Shown here: piece after piece, positions 31,819 to 42,217 of the stretch
Position numbering within the stretch: the stretch's first letter is position 1
How the letters are laid out: each line of letters begins with the position of its first letter
From: Astragalus membranaceus
Taxonomy: Eukaryota; Streptophyta; Magnoliopsida; Fabales; Fabaceae
DNA: 64,000 nucleotides
Direction of reading: 5' to 3'
Assembly: GCA_039519185.1 (NCBI GenBank)
Contig: CM076846.1
Location: 75,620,818-75,684,817 of the forward strand
The notes under the pieces: generated by a model
What the model saw: the letters and a program-made list of their open reading frames with translations, nothing else
What the model was told of the DNA's origin: nothing
Database searches by the model: none
Program-made: the position numbers and the translations under genes

Positions 31819-34294
31819 GATACGTTTTGTCAATTTTGAGGACAAAATTTTTAAAGTTGGGGTGATTGTAACATCCCTAATTTTGGTTAATTTCGTTTTA
31901 TGAAATTAACTAGCGAATTATTATTTGATAAAGTAATAATTCGAGTCATGGACATATTAAAAGCGTGAAAGCAATATTTAGTTGCTAATAGTATGGATTA
32001 CGTGATCGTTTGGAAGTAGGAATTGAATTATATGTGGATTAGGGGACCAAGGGTATTTTGGTCATTTCCATATCTTTCGAACCCTAACCCAAATAACTCG
32101 ACATCAAAACATACTCCTTAACTCCATAAGACCACAATCATAAATTTTAGAAATTAATTATGAGTTAGCGGTTATTTAAGGATAGATTAAGGTGAAGGGT
32201 TAAGTGGAGGGAGATTTAGTCATTTCACCCATTTAAATGAGAAACCCCCCAGCTGAACCAAAAAAAAAACACCTTCATCACCATCATTTCCAGAAACTGA
32301 ATCCTAGAGAGGGATTAGAGAGGAAAGGGTGAGAGAGCTAGAGGAGGAAGAAGGAAGGGGATCTTCCACACCCCTTGATGCATGCTTGATCTTTGACCAC
32401 CATTCTTCACCATTTTCTTTGCTCTTCCCATTGATACCACACACAACACACATCTTCCTCCTTCTCCAAAACACCATTTTCGAATTCTAGCAAGCTTGGA
32501 CATCCATGGAGTTCTCACCTTGCATGTTGATTTCAAATCACCAAAAGTGAAGTTTAAAGCCTTGCATGTGGTTGAAGGAAGCTCATAAATTGTTGCTGAA
32601 GTGTATCCCACTAGCCTCATGGTTGCTCAGATCATTTGGAGTAGAGGTTATAGTGTTGTAGTGTTGCTAGATTCGAGTTTTAAAGGTTTGGGCTGTAGAT
32701 GCAAGTTCTTCAAAATTTCTGCTGGAAAACCCGTATGACCTACCTTCATTGTTTTCATCGTATCTCACTGTACACTGCTCCGATGATCGCGATTCTTGTC
32801 CCTCTGGAAACTAGACACCAAGATCTTCATTTTGGGCAGAAGAACCGTATGATTTCATGGAGAAATGAAGGATATATCATGCACCCAAGTTTCGGATTCA
32901 GACTCAAGCACTGTCCTGAACCAGTCACATTGTTTCGGGTGTATCTCCCAAGTTACTGGATGCATGCGTATGATCCTTTGACCATCAGAAAGTAGACAAA
33001 ATTATCTACAGAATGGGCACTGGTTTGAAGGGTTTTGGCCACGATTTGACCAAGATATACGTGTTACGAAACTGCTCACTGATTCTGGAAAACAGATGCG
33101 AAATTGGAAGTGTTGGTTCCTCAAATTTCGGATCGAATCGCCAAAGTTCGAGAGACGCCAATTCCGTAGTCAAGGAGGAAGTTCAGTAGCTGGATTTGTG
33201 ACTGGTTGCTGTTTCGAAGTTCAGTTTCGAGTATCGGACGAGTTCGATGCGAGTACGTGATTACGGGGATTGTTCGAGAGGTTACGGTTCGTGAGGACGT
33301 GATTTCTCGCGAGGTCGTCAAATCGGTGAGTTCTATACTCGCTTAGGGACGTTTTGTTGTCGAGTCATGTTATTTTCTGAAATGATACTATGGAAAATCC
33401 GCTTTGTGAAAACTTAACGAAAACGTTTTTATCGAAAAACCGTAAATCGCATAATTGCTCGGATTGTCGATTGATGATATATATATTGTTTGACTGTTTA
33501 ATCGCTTTCGCTGGTCTGGAATAATAACTGTTATGTTGGGATATCGATCGGAACGAAATTGGAATCGGAACGGAATGGAATTTATTCTTGAAAAGTCTGT
33601 TTTCTGGAAAACGGATGGAGACGCACGGATCGTGTGCCTCTGTGCACGGGTCGTGCGCCCCCATCTGATGTTACAAGAACTGAGTTTTTAAACACACACG
33701 GATCGTGCGCCTAGTCGCACGGGTCGTGTGTATCCTTCTGGAACTTTTATTCAACAACGCCCGGATCGTGCGCCTAGTCGCACGGGTCGTGCGTATCTTT
33801 CTGGAAATCTTTTACATCTTTGTTCAACAGCGCACAGGTCGTGCGCCTACACGCACGGGTCGTGTGAGACCTTCTAATCTTCAAATTCAAAGTACATTTT
33901 TATCCGTTCCAAATGATTCCAATTCCCTTCTAATCCATTCCCCAAGGTCCCCCAACAATGTAAAGATACCGATGTCATGAGATTGAAGATGTTTACTAGA
34001 AAAATTGTGTATTATGAACAAAATGGAAGACCGTACTTAGAGAACGCGAGAGAACATATGTCAAGAAATAATAATATAATACACGGTACTTGACTGATAT
34101 GTTACACGGTACTTGACTGATATGATACACGGTACTTGACTGATATGTTACACGGTACTTGACTGATATGATACACGATACTTGACTGAAATGACTAACA
34201 GCCCATTGCGGGTACATGGATTTATAATGTATAATAAATACAAGAGGAAAAAGGGTGACGACCCGAAGAGGTTAGCATACTGGGGGAGGGGAAG

Positions 34295-36768
34295 TGTATC
34301 AGCCCGAAAATAGTAGATTAATTTTCTAGTTAATTAAATGAGGTTTAGGTGGTAGGAGATAATTAATTAATTGATTTAATTAATTATTTAGAGATTTTAT
34401 GTGATAAAATATTAGAAATAATTAGTTGTTAGTATATGTGGATAGGTGGTGGCGAATTAGAGGTGTTAGTGGAGGCCCATGATTAAGTCATAAACTAAGA
34501 AAGCCCATGATTGGTTAAGTGAGCCTATAAATAAGGAGTTTTTAAGTTAGGGTTTCATTAGTTGAGAAAATTAGATTTTTGTAAGAGAGTGAGAGCTAAG
34601 GAGTGGCGGCCAAGGCAAGGAAAAAGAGAGGAATTTCGTGGCTTCCATAGAGAAAAAGAAAGAGAGGAGTTCGTGACCAAGAAAGAAAAGAGGAGAGAGA
34701 AGAAAAGCTAGGTTTTTTCAAGGTTTCTAAGCCTAAGGATTCGAGTTCTTCAATAAGGTAAGGGGGCTCTCGTTCATAGTTAATAATTTATAAACCACGA
34801 AATCATGGGTACTAGGTGTTAGGAGTAGTTGTTTAAATTGCTGTTGATGTTTATAATATCTATAGGTGGCTGAAGTGTGATGGCTGTTTGTGTTGTTGAA
34901 TTCACTGTTTTGAGATGTTCTGACATAGGTTTAGTATTTCAGTGACTGAGAACGTTTTACTAATTGAAAAATTATGTGGTTTGTCATTTCGAAAACTTGA
35001 TTGAATGCTTGTTAATTTGACGCTGGTTTGGTTGTGTTTAGAGTTGTGTAGCTCGAGATATGAATTCCACAAGTTAGGGTAATATTCTGGAAGCATTCTG
35101 GACGTAGGTTCGGTATTTTTAAAACGGGGAACTTTCTGTTCGTCAAAAAATTATGGGACTTTTTTTGTTAGAAAACAGACTTAATTTTGGTCACTTTGGC
35201 ACTGGTTTGGTTAAATTTGGAGTAGTGTAGCTCGCGTTATGAGCGTCCCAAGTCAGGTCAAATTTCTGGACTTAAACTAGGTATAGGTTCAGTGTTTCAG
35301 GTCTTGCGTCTTCAATTGAACTCTGGTTTGAACGATTCTTTTTCCATTAGAAACTATACTCAAATTGCTTTTGTTAAGGCTAAGGTTTTGTTCCATTTGG
35401 TCAAGTGTAAGTCAGTTTAGAGTGATTTGAAGTGGAAGGACAGAATCTGTCCAGTCTGGGAACCATTCGGGTTGTTTCTAAAAACTGTACTAACTGGCTC
35501 ATTGTTTTGAAACTTTAAAAATATGTTCAGAAACTACACATCTGTAGCTTTTCCAACGAGTGGTCTTTTGTAATTTTTCGATGTCGTTTGCTATTTTAAA
35601 TAATTCGCCGAAGTAGATGCACTGTTGTAGGAAACCCTGCACCCGTGATGTTTTGTTGTGCCTAATAGGACTAACTAGTTTGTTGATGACGTTGTTGGGT
35701 CGAATATGACCACCTTTTGATGTTGATGATGATGGGTCAAGTAAGACCACCTAATTGATGTTTCTAAAAACTGTACTAACTGGCTAATAATGTAAAGGTG
35801 ATGTTTATGACGATGTCGTGATGTGATTGTGATGTTTATGATGCATATTAATGGTGAATATATCTTGGTGATTGGTGAGTATATAAATTATTGGTGAATG
35901 GTGTCTATGATCCTCTTTTGGTGTTGGTGAATAAGTAAAACTATTGGTGAATATGCTATGGCGTACTTTGGTGATTTTGTTGTGCTTGATGCATTGTCAT
36001 GGTGTCACATAATCATATGCATTTTTGGTGAATAGGCTTCGGCCTTATTATAAATTTCTGGTGAATAGGCCTCGGCCTCCTAAAATATTTTGGTGTTTGG
36101 TGAATGCCCTCAAGGCAATTTTGGTGAATGCCCTCAAGGCAATTTTGGTGAATGGATCCACATGCATATGCCCAGTGGAGTTTTGGGTTGCATCTCATAC
36201 ATTGCATACGCGTCCTATGTTTGATTGCGTCTTCTTGAACTGTATTCTGGGTGTGACTGTATTTGGTGTGACGGTACTTGGTGTAACAGTATTCGGCGTA
36301 ACTGGATTTGGTGTAACTGTATTATTGGTGTAGTAAATTGATGGTATCCCTGGTGTGCCTATTATACTGTGTTTCTTGTTTTATCTATTATTATCTATGT
36401 AGTGAGACTCACCCTACTGCGTCGTGTTGCCTCGTATGTCGGCAACCTGCAGGTGACGGTGACTGAAGATGGCTAGAGATTCTTCTTCTAGTATGGTCGA
36501 GTCGGCTCTGATACGTAGCACTCGGGAGGGTTGTCCTTGTGTCTTTCCTTATGTGTTATGTATATGCCTTTCTAAGTTGTAAACCTTTTGAAGTATGATT
36601 GCCAAGTTAAACCTTTTTATTTCCGCTGCATGTTTTTGAAAAGAAGTTAGTTATAATTAAAGTACTCTGTTTGCGAAGTGGTTTTCCGGTTCGAAAAATG
36701 TGACACTCTTTTGCCGCGAAAAACTCTGATATTTTTTAATAACCGTTGGGTAGAAAAGGGGTGTTACA
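34295..36768 (+). mobile_element. Solo LTR J (2474 bp)
   Basis: Starts TGTATCAGCCCGAAAATAG, ends GGGGTGTTACA, flanked by GGAAG at 34290-34294 and 36769-36773. It has the shared layout: purine-rich leader with TTAGGGTTT (34550), AATAAGGTAAGGGGG (34755), TAGGCTTCGGCCT hairpin (36045), stem-loop with CTGCAGGT (36426-36454), GCTCTGATACGTAGCAC (36505). It lacks a GGCGCC array. No coding sequence. Confidence 0.93.
36426..36514 (+). promoter_or_regulatory. Conserved LTR stem-loop, acceptor-like site and PBS-complementary block (J)
   Basis: GTTGCC..GGCAAC stem (36426-36446), CTGCAG|GT, GGCTCTGATACGTAGCAC with GCTCTGATAC at 36505-36514. Confidence 0.55.
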
Positions 36769-37469
36769 GGAAGTCATGAGCCCCAAAACCTAGACTCAAG
36801 AATGTTTCCCCCACTAGAAATAGCGGGATGGGTTCACCAAAGTCAAAGAAGTGCCTATAAAATATGTAGACTGAGGTGTTATGCTAAAAACATGGAATAA
36901 AAGATTATGCTTCATGTGTCGCTTAGGAGGACCATGAGCATAATGATACAGGAACTTAATATATTTCCACGTGGTTGCTTTTTAGGGCCACGAGTTCAAA
37001 GCAAAGCATAATGAACCGCTAGAGTTAGTAAGGGGTCTCGATAGGACTCACTGAGATAATGTTTATCTCACCTTTCATATTTGTGGTTTTTACAGAGAAA
37101 CAGGGAAAGGCAAAGGCGACTAAGCACGGTTAGCTGGTTCGACTCATGGAACTATTGGAGATTGGATTTCCACTTAGCCCTTTGTATTTTTATTTAGTTA
37201 TGTCGCCGATTGTATAACTTTCATTGTTTAAGTTGTAAAATCCTTTCCGCTACTTTATGTTTTGAGTATTGAACACCAGGATTATGTACGCGTCTTAAGT
37301 TTTGAAACTTAAGCATTTTCAGAAGTTTATGAGATTCAGAGAACCATTTGATATGTATTATCGAAAGTTTTAGTTGTGTTCAATATTTCAATAACAGGAA
37401 GTTACTCTGATGTATGCCATTTAGTGCATTTCGGTGATTCTATGTGTTAGAATTTATCGGGGTGTTACA

Positions 37470-38538
37470 TTTTGTTACTGGGTTGCCTAATACGGTGAGG
37501 GGACATGATTCAATTTGGGTGATAGTGGATAGATTGACGAAGTCTGCTCACTTCATTCCTATCAATATCACGTATCCGGTGTCGAGGTTGGCTGAGATCT
37601 ATATCCAGGTGATTGTGAAGCTGCATGGTGTTCTGATGTGTATTGTGTCTGATAGAGACCCTAGATTCACTTCTGATTTCTGGAAGAGCTTGCAAGAGGC
37701 ATTGGGGTCCAAATTGAGGTTGAGTTCAGCTTATCATCCTCAGACTGATGGACAGACAGAGAGGACCATTCAGTCGTTGGAAGATTTATTGAGGTCTTGT
37801 GTTCTAGAGCAGGGAGGTGCGTGGGATACTCATCTTCCGTTGATTGAGTTTACTTACAACAACAGTTACCATTCTAGTATAGGGATGGCTCCTTTCGAGG
37901 CATTGTATGGTCGGAGGTGTAGGACTCTGTTGTGCTGGCATGAGTCTGGAGAGAGTATTGTTCTTGGGCCTGAAGTTGTTCGAGAAACTACTGAGAAGGT
38001 GAAAACGATTCGTGAAAAGATGAAAGCGTCGCCGAGCAGACAGAAAAGTTACCATGATAAGAGGAGGAAAGATTTAGAATTCCAAGCCGGTGACCATGTG
38101 TTTTTGAGGGTCACGCCTATGACTAGTGTTGGGCGTGCGCTGAAATCGAAGAAGTTGACTCCTCGTTTCATCGGGCCGTATCAGATCACTGAGAGAGTTG
38201 GAAGTGTTGCTTATCGAGTGGCTTTGCCACCTAATCTTTCGAATTTGCACGATGTGTTTCATGTGTCGCAACTTCGGAAGTACATTCCGGACCCTTCTCA
38301 TGTGATCCAGATGGATGATGTGCAAGTGCGGGACAACCTTACTGTGGAGACGGTGCCTATGCGAATTGAGGATCGTCAAGTGAAGACCTTGCGGGGTAAG
38401 GAGATCAACCTGGTAAAAGTTGTCTGGTCAGGAGCTGCTGGCGAGAGCATGACTTGGGAGTTGGAGAGTAAAATGCACGAGTCATACCCGGAGCTGTTTG
38501 AACCAGGTATGTTTTCGAGGACGAAAAATTCTAAGTAG
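37470..38538 (+). pseudogene. pol of element G, last part (integrase core and chromodomain-like tail)
   Basis: Continues G's integrase directly after E (TGLPNTVRG..). The integrase core is readable with VDRLTKSAHF, SDRDPRFTS and HPQTDGQTERT carrying the D, D and E residues, then the GPY-type region and the tail VKVVWSGAAGESMTWELESKM..YPELF. No internal stop in this piece; the stop TAG at 38536-38538 overlaps the polypurine tract. It is separated from its start by the 12-kb element E and therefore not translated as part of G's polyprotein. Confidence 0.92.
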
Positions 38539-38546
38539 GGGAGGGT

Positions 38547-40569
38547 TGTAACACCCCGAAAATAATTTAATTAATTGAATTATTAATTTCAATTTGAGGC
38601 GTGATTTAATTAAATAGAGAGGGAAATGTTATATTTTGTGTAGGAGTGGGAGCGAGTAGCAGTGGGGGTGTAACTGTGAGCCCAGTGCGTGAAAGGCCCA
38701 CAGCTTAAACCCAGGGGTTAGGTAAAACCCTCTCACACATTTCATTTGTGGAGAAAAAAAAACGAAATTAGAAGGGTGAGAAGAGGGATAGTAGCGTCGC
38801 GAAGGAGGAGAGGAAGGGAGGAGAGATTTCGCAAATTTTTTGTGAAGAGGAGATCGTTCGTGTTGCGGTGTTTTCGTGCGTGACCATCTTCTTCGTGCTA
38901 GGAGCTTACGCATTTGAGGTAAGGGTGGGTTTTAACATTTGTAATGGGTTATGATGGTGGCTTATGGGTAGTTAGGATTTTGTGAATTGAATTGATGATG
39001 GCGTGATTGTTGGCGTTGCTCGTCATTGTTGTTGTTGTTATTTGCGTTATCGATTGAGTTTAATGATGATTGGCTTATGATGGAATTGGTGACTAAGTGA
39101 TACACCCTAAGTGTTGATGAAATGTATGAATAATGATTAGAATGCTTGTCAGAGGTTTGATGAGATGTATGTGTGTCTATTTTCGATGTTTGATGGTGTG
39201 CACGAGTGAGAAATCAAGAGAACGCATTTTCGGTGCCACTAGGCACTTGTTATTTTTTTATGCTGTTTTTATGCTGTTTTTGCTGCTGTTTTTAGCACAT
39301 TATGTTGCTGTTTTTATGCTGTTTTTGCTGTTGTTTTTAGCACATTATGTTGCTGTTGTTTTATGCTGTTTTGCTGCTGTTTTTTTAGCACATAACATTG
39401 CTGTTTTTATGCTGTTTTTGCTGCTGTTTTTAGCACGTTATGTTGCTGTTTTTATGCTGTTTTTGCTGCTGTTTTTAGCATATAATGTTGCTGTTTTTAT
39501 GTTGTTTTTGCTGCTGTTTTAGCGCATAATTGCTGCTGTTTTTAGCGCATAATTGCTGCTGTTTTTAGCGCATGTTGCGGCTATTTTTATGTTGCGGTCA
39601 TGCAGCTGTTGCTGTTTTTTTTATATCGCGGTTTGGCGCCATAGCGCAACCCAAGTAGCTGCTAGGCGCCAACTATGGTGCTGCCCGTGTGCGTGTGTTT
39701 GGGTGTCTTGTTTGAAGTTAGTATTTGTGCAGGTATGTGTGATGTGACAGCTATGATGCTGTGAATAGGTGAGAATTTCGAGGTAGCTGTGATGCTACAA
39801 CACGTGGTATTTTTATGAAATGATTTATAACGAGATATGATGGTATAGTGTTTATTAATTAAATACTTTGAGTTTGTGTAACTGGTGCATGAGTCATGAG
39901 TCGCATTGTCATATGCATTTCTTGGTGGTATAGGCTTCGGCCTCTTGAGACTATTTTTGGTGGTATAGGCTTCGGCCTCTTGTCCGTTGTGGCTTATTTT
40001 ACGAGATCGGTACCGCATGCATATGCCCAGAGGGGTTGCATTGTTGCATGGTCCATATATACATATATAACGTATTTTGGTGTTTCCATTCTGATGGAAT
40101 TCGTGCCTTGTGCGGTGCTATGATGTGTTGATTTTCTGTGTTACCGTGATTTACCCGCTTCTTATATACTGCTATCATGTACTTATTATTTCTGTTAAGC
40201 TCACCCCTTCTGCTTGGAATGTTGCTCTTATGTGGCAACGCTGCAGGTGATCGTTAGCGCTCGTGTAGGATTGCTAGGTGTAGTCTCCTTCTCGTTGGGT
40301 CTGTGTCAGCTCTGATGCGTAGCACCGGGGAGGGTCTTAGTTACCGCTTTCGAACTAATACTGTTTTTTTGGAGTTTTGGCTTAAAGTTTATTTATTTTT
40401 GGAGATGTTAAATGAGTCTATGATTCCGCTGCTTAGAGATTAATTATTTATGTTTTTGAGGATTCATTTTAAATCAATTGAAGATTTTATGTGGTAAAAA
40501 AATGTAGCCCCCTCGGGGTGACTCTGATAATTGCGTTTTAATTATAATTAGTAAAAGGGGGGTGTTACA
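38547..40569 (+). repeat. 3' LTR of element G
   Basis: Matches 19712-21736; differences include small indels in the GCTGTTTTTATG minisatellite (39250-39560) and loss of one GGCGCC motif near 39240. Stem-loop at 40221-40239 and GCTCTGATGC at 40309-40318. Confidence 0.93.
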
Positions 40570-40674
40570 TTTAGCAACATCACTTTATCTTGGCAACATC
40601 ACTTTATTTTGGCAACGTCAGAAAAATCACACATTCGACAGTATTTCAAACATCAATCATGGACTTCACAGGTG

Positions 40675-41640
40675 GGCAGCCACATTTGGCGCCCTTGGCA
40701 CCCACAGCGCCCAACAACACACTTGGCAGCCAAAACTGGCGCCCATGGCGCCCAGCAACACAACGGGCAGCCAAACTGGCGCCCTTGGCGCCCATGGCGC
40801 CCAGCACACAACCACAGCACGGGGCAGCCAGATTGTGGCGCCCATGGCGCCCCTGCGCCAGACACAGCAACAGGAAGCCTGATTTAGGCGCCCATGGCGC
40901 CACTGCGTCAGAAACACGCGCGCAACACAGCAACCGGGCAGCCAATCTTGACGCCCTTTGTAACAGCCTAGGTCCAACGCATTGGCCACCCCAGCACTAT
41001 TACATCACGGTCTTCTCTACCCCTTTTGTAGAATTTTTGCCTTCCGTGGGAATCGAACCTTGCACCTGAGGCATAAGTGCAAGTTAAACACACCTCCCAC
41101 TACCAATTGAGTGCGCGCTCAATTGGTACTGGGAAGTGTGTTTAACTTGCACTTATGCCTCAGGTGCAAGGTTCGATTCCCACGGAAGGCAAAATTTCTA
41201 CAAGAGGGGTAGAGAAGACCGTGATGTAATAGTGCTGGGGTGGCCAATGCGTTGGACCTGGGCTGTTACAATAAAAATAGCCCTTGGCGCCCATGCGCCA
41301 AAACATCATAGGAAAACACAGTTGGGCAGCCACCATCTTGGCGCCCATGGCGCCCATGCGCCAGCACAACATAGACAACATCAACCGGGCAGCCACCACA
41401 TTGGCGCCCTTGGCGCCCACGCGCCACAACAACATAGGAACATCGAAATTGGGCAGCCAATTCTTGGCGCCCTTGGCGCCTAAGCAACATGACAGACACA
41501 TGTTTGGTGCCCAGGAGGCGCCCAGCAAACAGCACAGAATGGCGCCCTTGGCGCCCAGGCAGCAACACGCACAAGACATGGCGCCCAGGGAGGCGCCCAG
41601 CAACAGCAACAACAATGTTGGCGCCCATGGCGCCCTATAA
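40675..41640 (-). repeat. GGCGCC-rich array in the 3' LTR of H (contains SINE copy 2)
   Basis: Dense TTGGCGCCCATGGCGCCC / GGGCAGCCA motifs, interrupted by the SINE at 40959-41279. The other LTR has the counterpart at 50145-50690 and 53398-53715. Open frames here on both strands are produced by the repeat composition. Confidence 0.88.
40959..41279. mobile_element. Palindromic tRNA-derived SINE, copy 2 (321 bp with tail)
   Basis: Arms of ~152 bp, about 97% complementary, around a centre at about 41103-41126. Perfect B boxes occur in both arms (GGAATCGAACC 41049-41059; GGTTCGATTCC 41170-41180). After the palindrome end GGCTGTTACA comes an A-rich tail ATAAAAATA (41271-41279). GCCCTT is duplicated at 40953-40958 and 41280-41285. 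Target duplication plus A-rich tail plus internal Pol III boxes indicate retroposition in the manner of a SINE, here as a head-to-head dimer. Confidence 0.87.
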
Positions 41641-42202
41641 GCAGAATTTTGTGTTCAATTCATCTTCAAGTATATTAAATCAATCACAATCATATTCAGT
41701 CATTATAAATCATGCTCAAACATCACAATTCACCTTCATTCATCATAAATCAAGCATAATTCATACAACTAAGGTTTTCTAACTTAATCACCTAGGGTTC
41801 CATAAGCCTTTCTACATAGAGCCCTTCATACACCCAATTATAGAGATAGAACCCCACCCTTACCTTAGCCTTTGAAGAACTCGAAATTTTTGGCTTGCCC
41901 TAGCTCTCCTCTTCTCTTCGCCGCGCCCTCTCTTCTCCTCTCTCTCTATTTCGAATTTTTCTTTTCTTTCTCAAATGCACAAAACCCTAATTAATCCCTT
42001 TTTATACTTAGTAAATTTTCATGGGCTTTTTCCTCTTGGACATGCGACTTAAACATGGGCCTTGTCCATGACACTCTAATTTCACTTCTACTAACCCTAA
42101 CCATAGGTCCATATATTCTATTATTATTTATTTTAATATTTCTATTAACTAAATCCCCAAACAATTTAATTAAATACTCAATTAAATTTTTGGAGCGTTA
42201 CA

Positions 42203-42217
42203 ACTCTCCCCCACTTA
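42203..42217 (-). other. Polypurine tract of element H
   Basis: On the minus strand CTAAGTGGGGGAGAGT directly before the LTR start TGTAACGCTCC. Confidence 0.85.

Larger units (their letters stand above)
25147..37469 (+). mobile_element. Element E: defective chromovirus in the integrase of G, hosting solo LTR J
   Basis: Flanked by TTTTG at 25142-25146 and 37470-37474. LTRs 25147-28251 and 31867-37469 (the latter split by J) start TGTAACATCCCTAATTTTGG and end GGGGTGTTACA. PBS at 28255. Internal region only 3.6 kb: gag is nearly absent, protease is missing, and pol is damaged. The LTRs are about 99% alike, so insertion was recent despite the state of the coding region. Confidence 0.93.
31867..37469 (+). 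repeat. 3' LTR of element E, split by solo LTR J
   Basis: 31867-34294 plus 36774-37469, joined across GGAAG. It carries one more CGCACGGGTCGTG unit than the 5' LTR (near 33840). The preceding TTTTTAAAGTTGGGGTGA (about 31849-31866) is the polypurine-tract region. Confidence 0.92.
19712..40569 (+). mobile_element. Element G: chromovirus (Tekay/Del-like) in the 3' LTR of H, split by E
   Basis: LTRs 19712-21736 and 38547-40569 (~2.02 kb each, roughly 1-2% different by eye). TTTAG at 19395-19399 and 40570-40574 is the target duplication; the left copy is separated from G by the SINE. PBS at 21741, gag-pol 21857-25146 and 37470-38538, polypurine tract AGTAGGGGAGGGT at 38534-38546. Element E interrupts the integrase region. 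Confidence 0.93.
18534..42202 (-). repeat. 3' LTR of element H, in two pieces (18534-19399 and 40575-42202)
   Basis: The pieces match 49160-50045 and 50042-50690 plus 53398-54278 of the other LTR. G with its adjoining SINE lies between them, bounded by TTTAG. Net length about 2.17 kb against about 2.41 kb for the 5' LTR; the deficit falls in the GGCGCC arrays, which evidently gain and lose units. A second SINE copy lies at 40959-41279. Confidence 0.9.

Noticed and set aside
36025..36333. 102-codon frame with repeated GVTVFGVT motif
   Set aside because: Short tandem TTTGGTGTGACTGTA-type repeat inside solo LTR J, no family, no conservation in related LTRs.
41103..41200. A possible functional tRNA gene
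   Set aside because: The A- and B-box motifs lie in an inverted dimer with no proper acceptor stem or anticodon arm; it is a SINE head.
40590..41640. Apparent Trp/Arg/Pro-rich proteins in the H LTR
   Set aside because: Translations of GGCGCC-rich repeats; the same occurs at 50112-50720 and 53337-53859 and on opposite strands.
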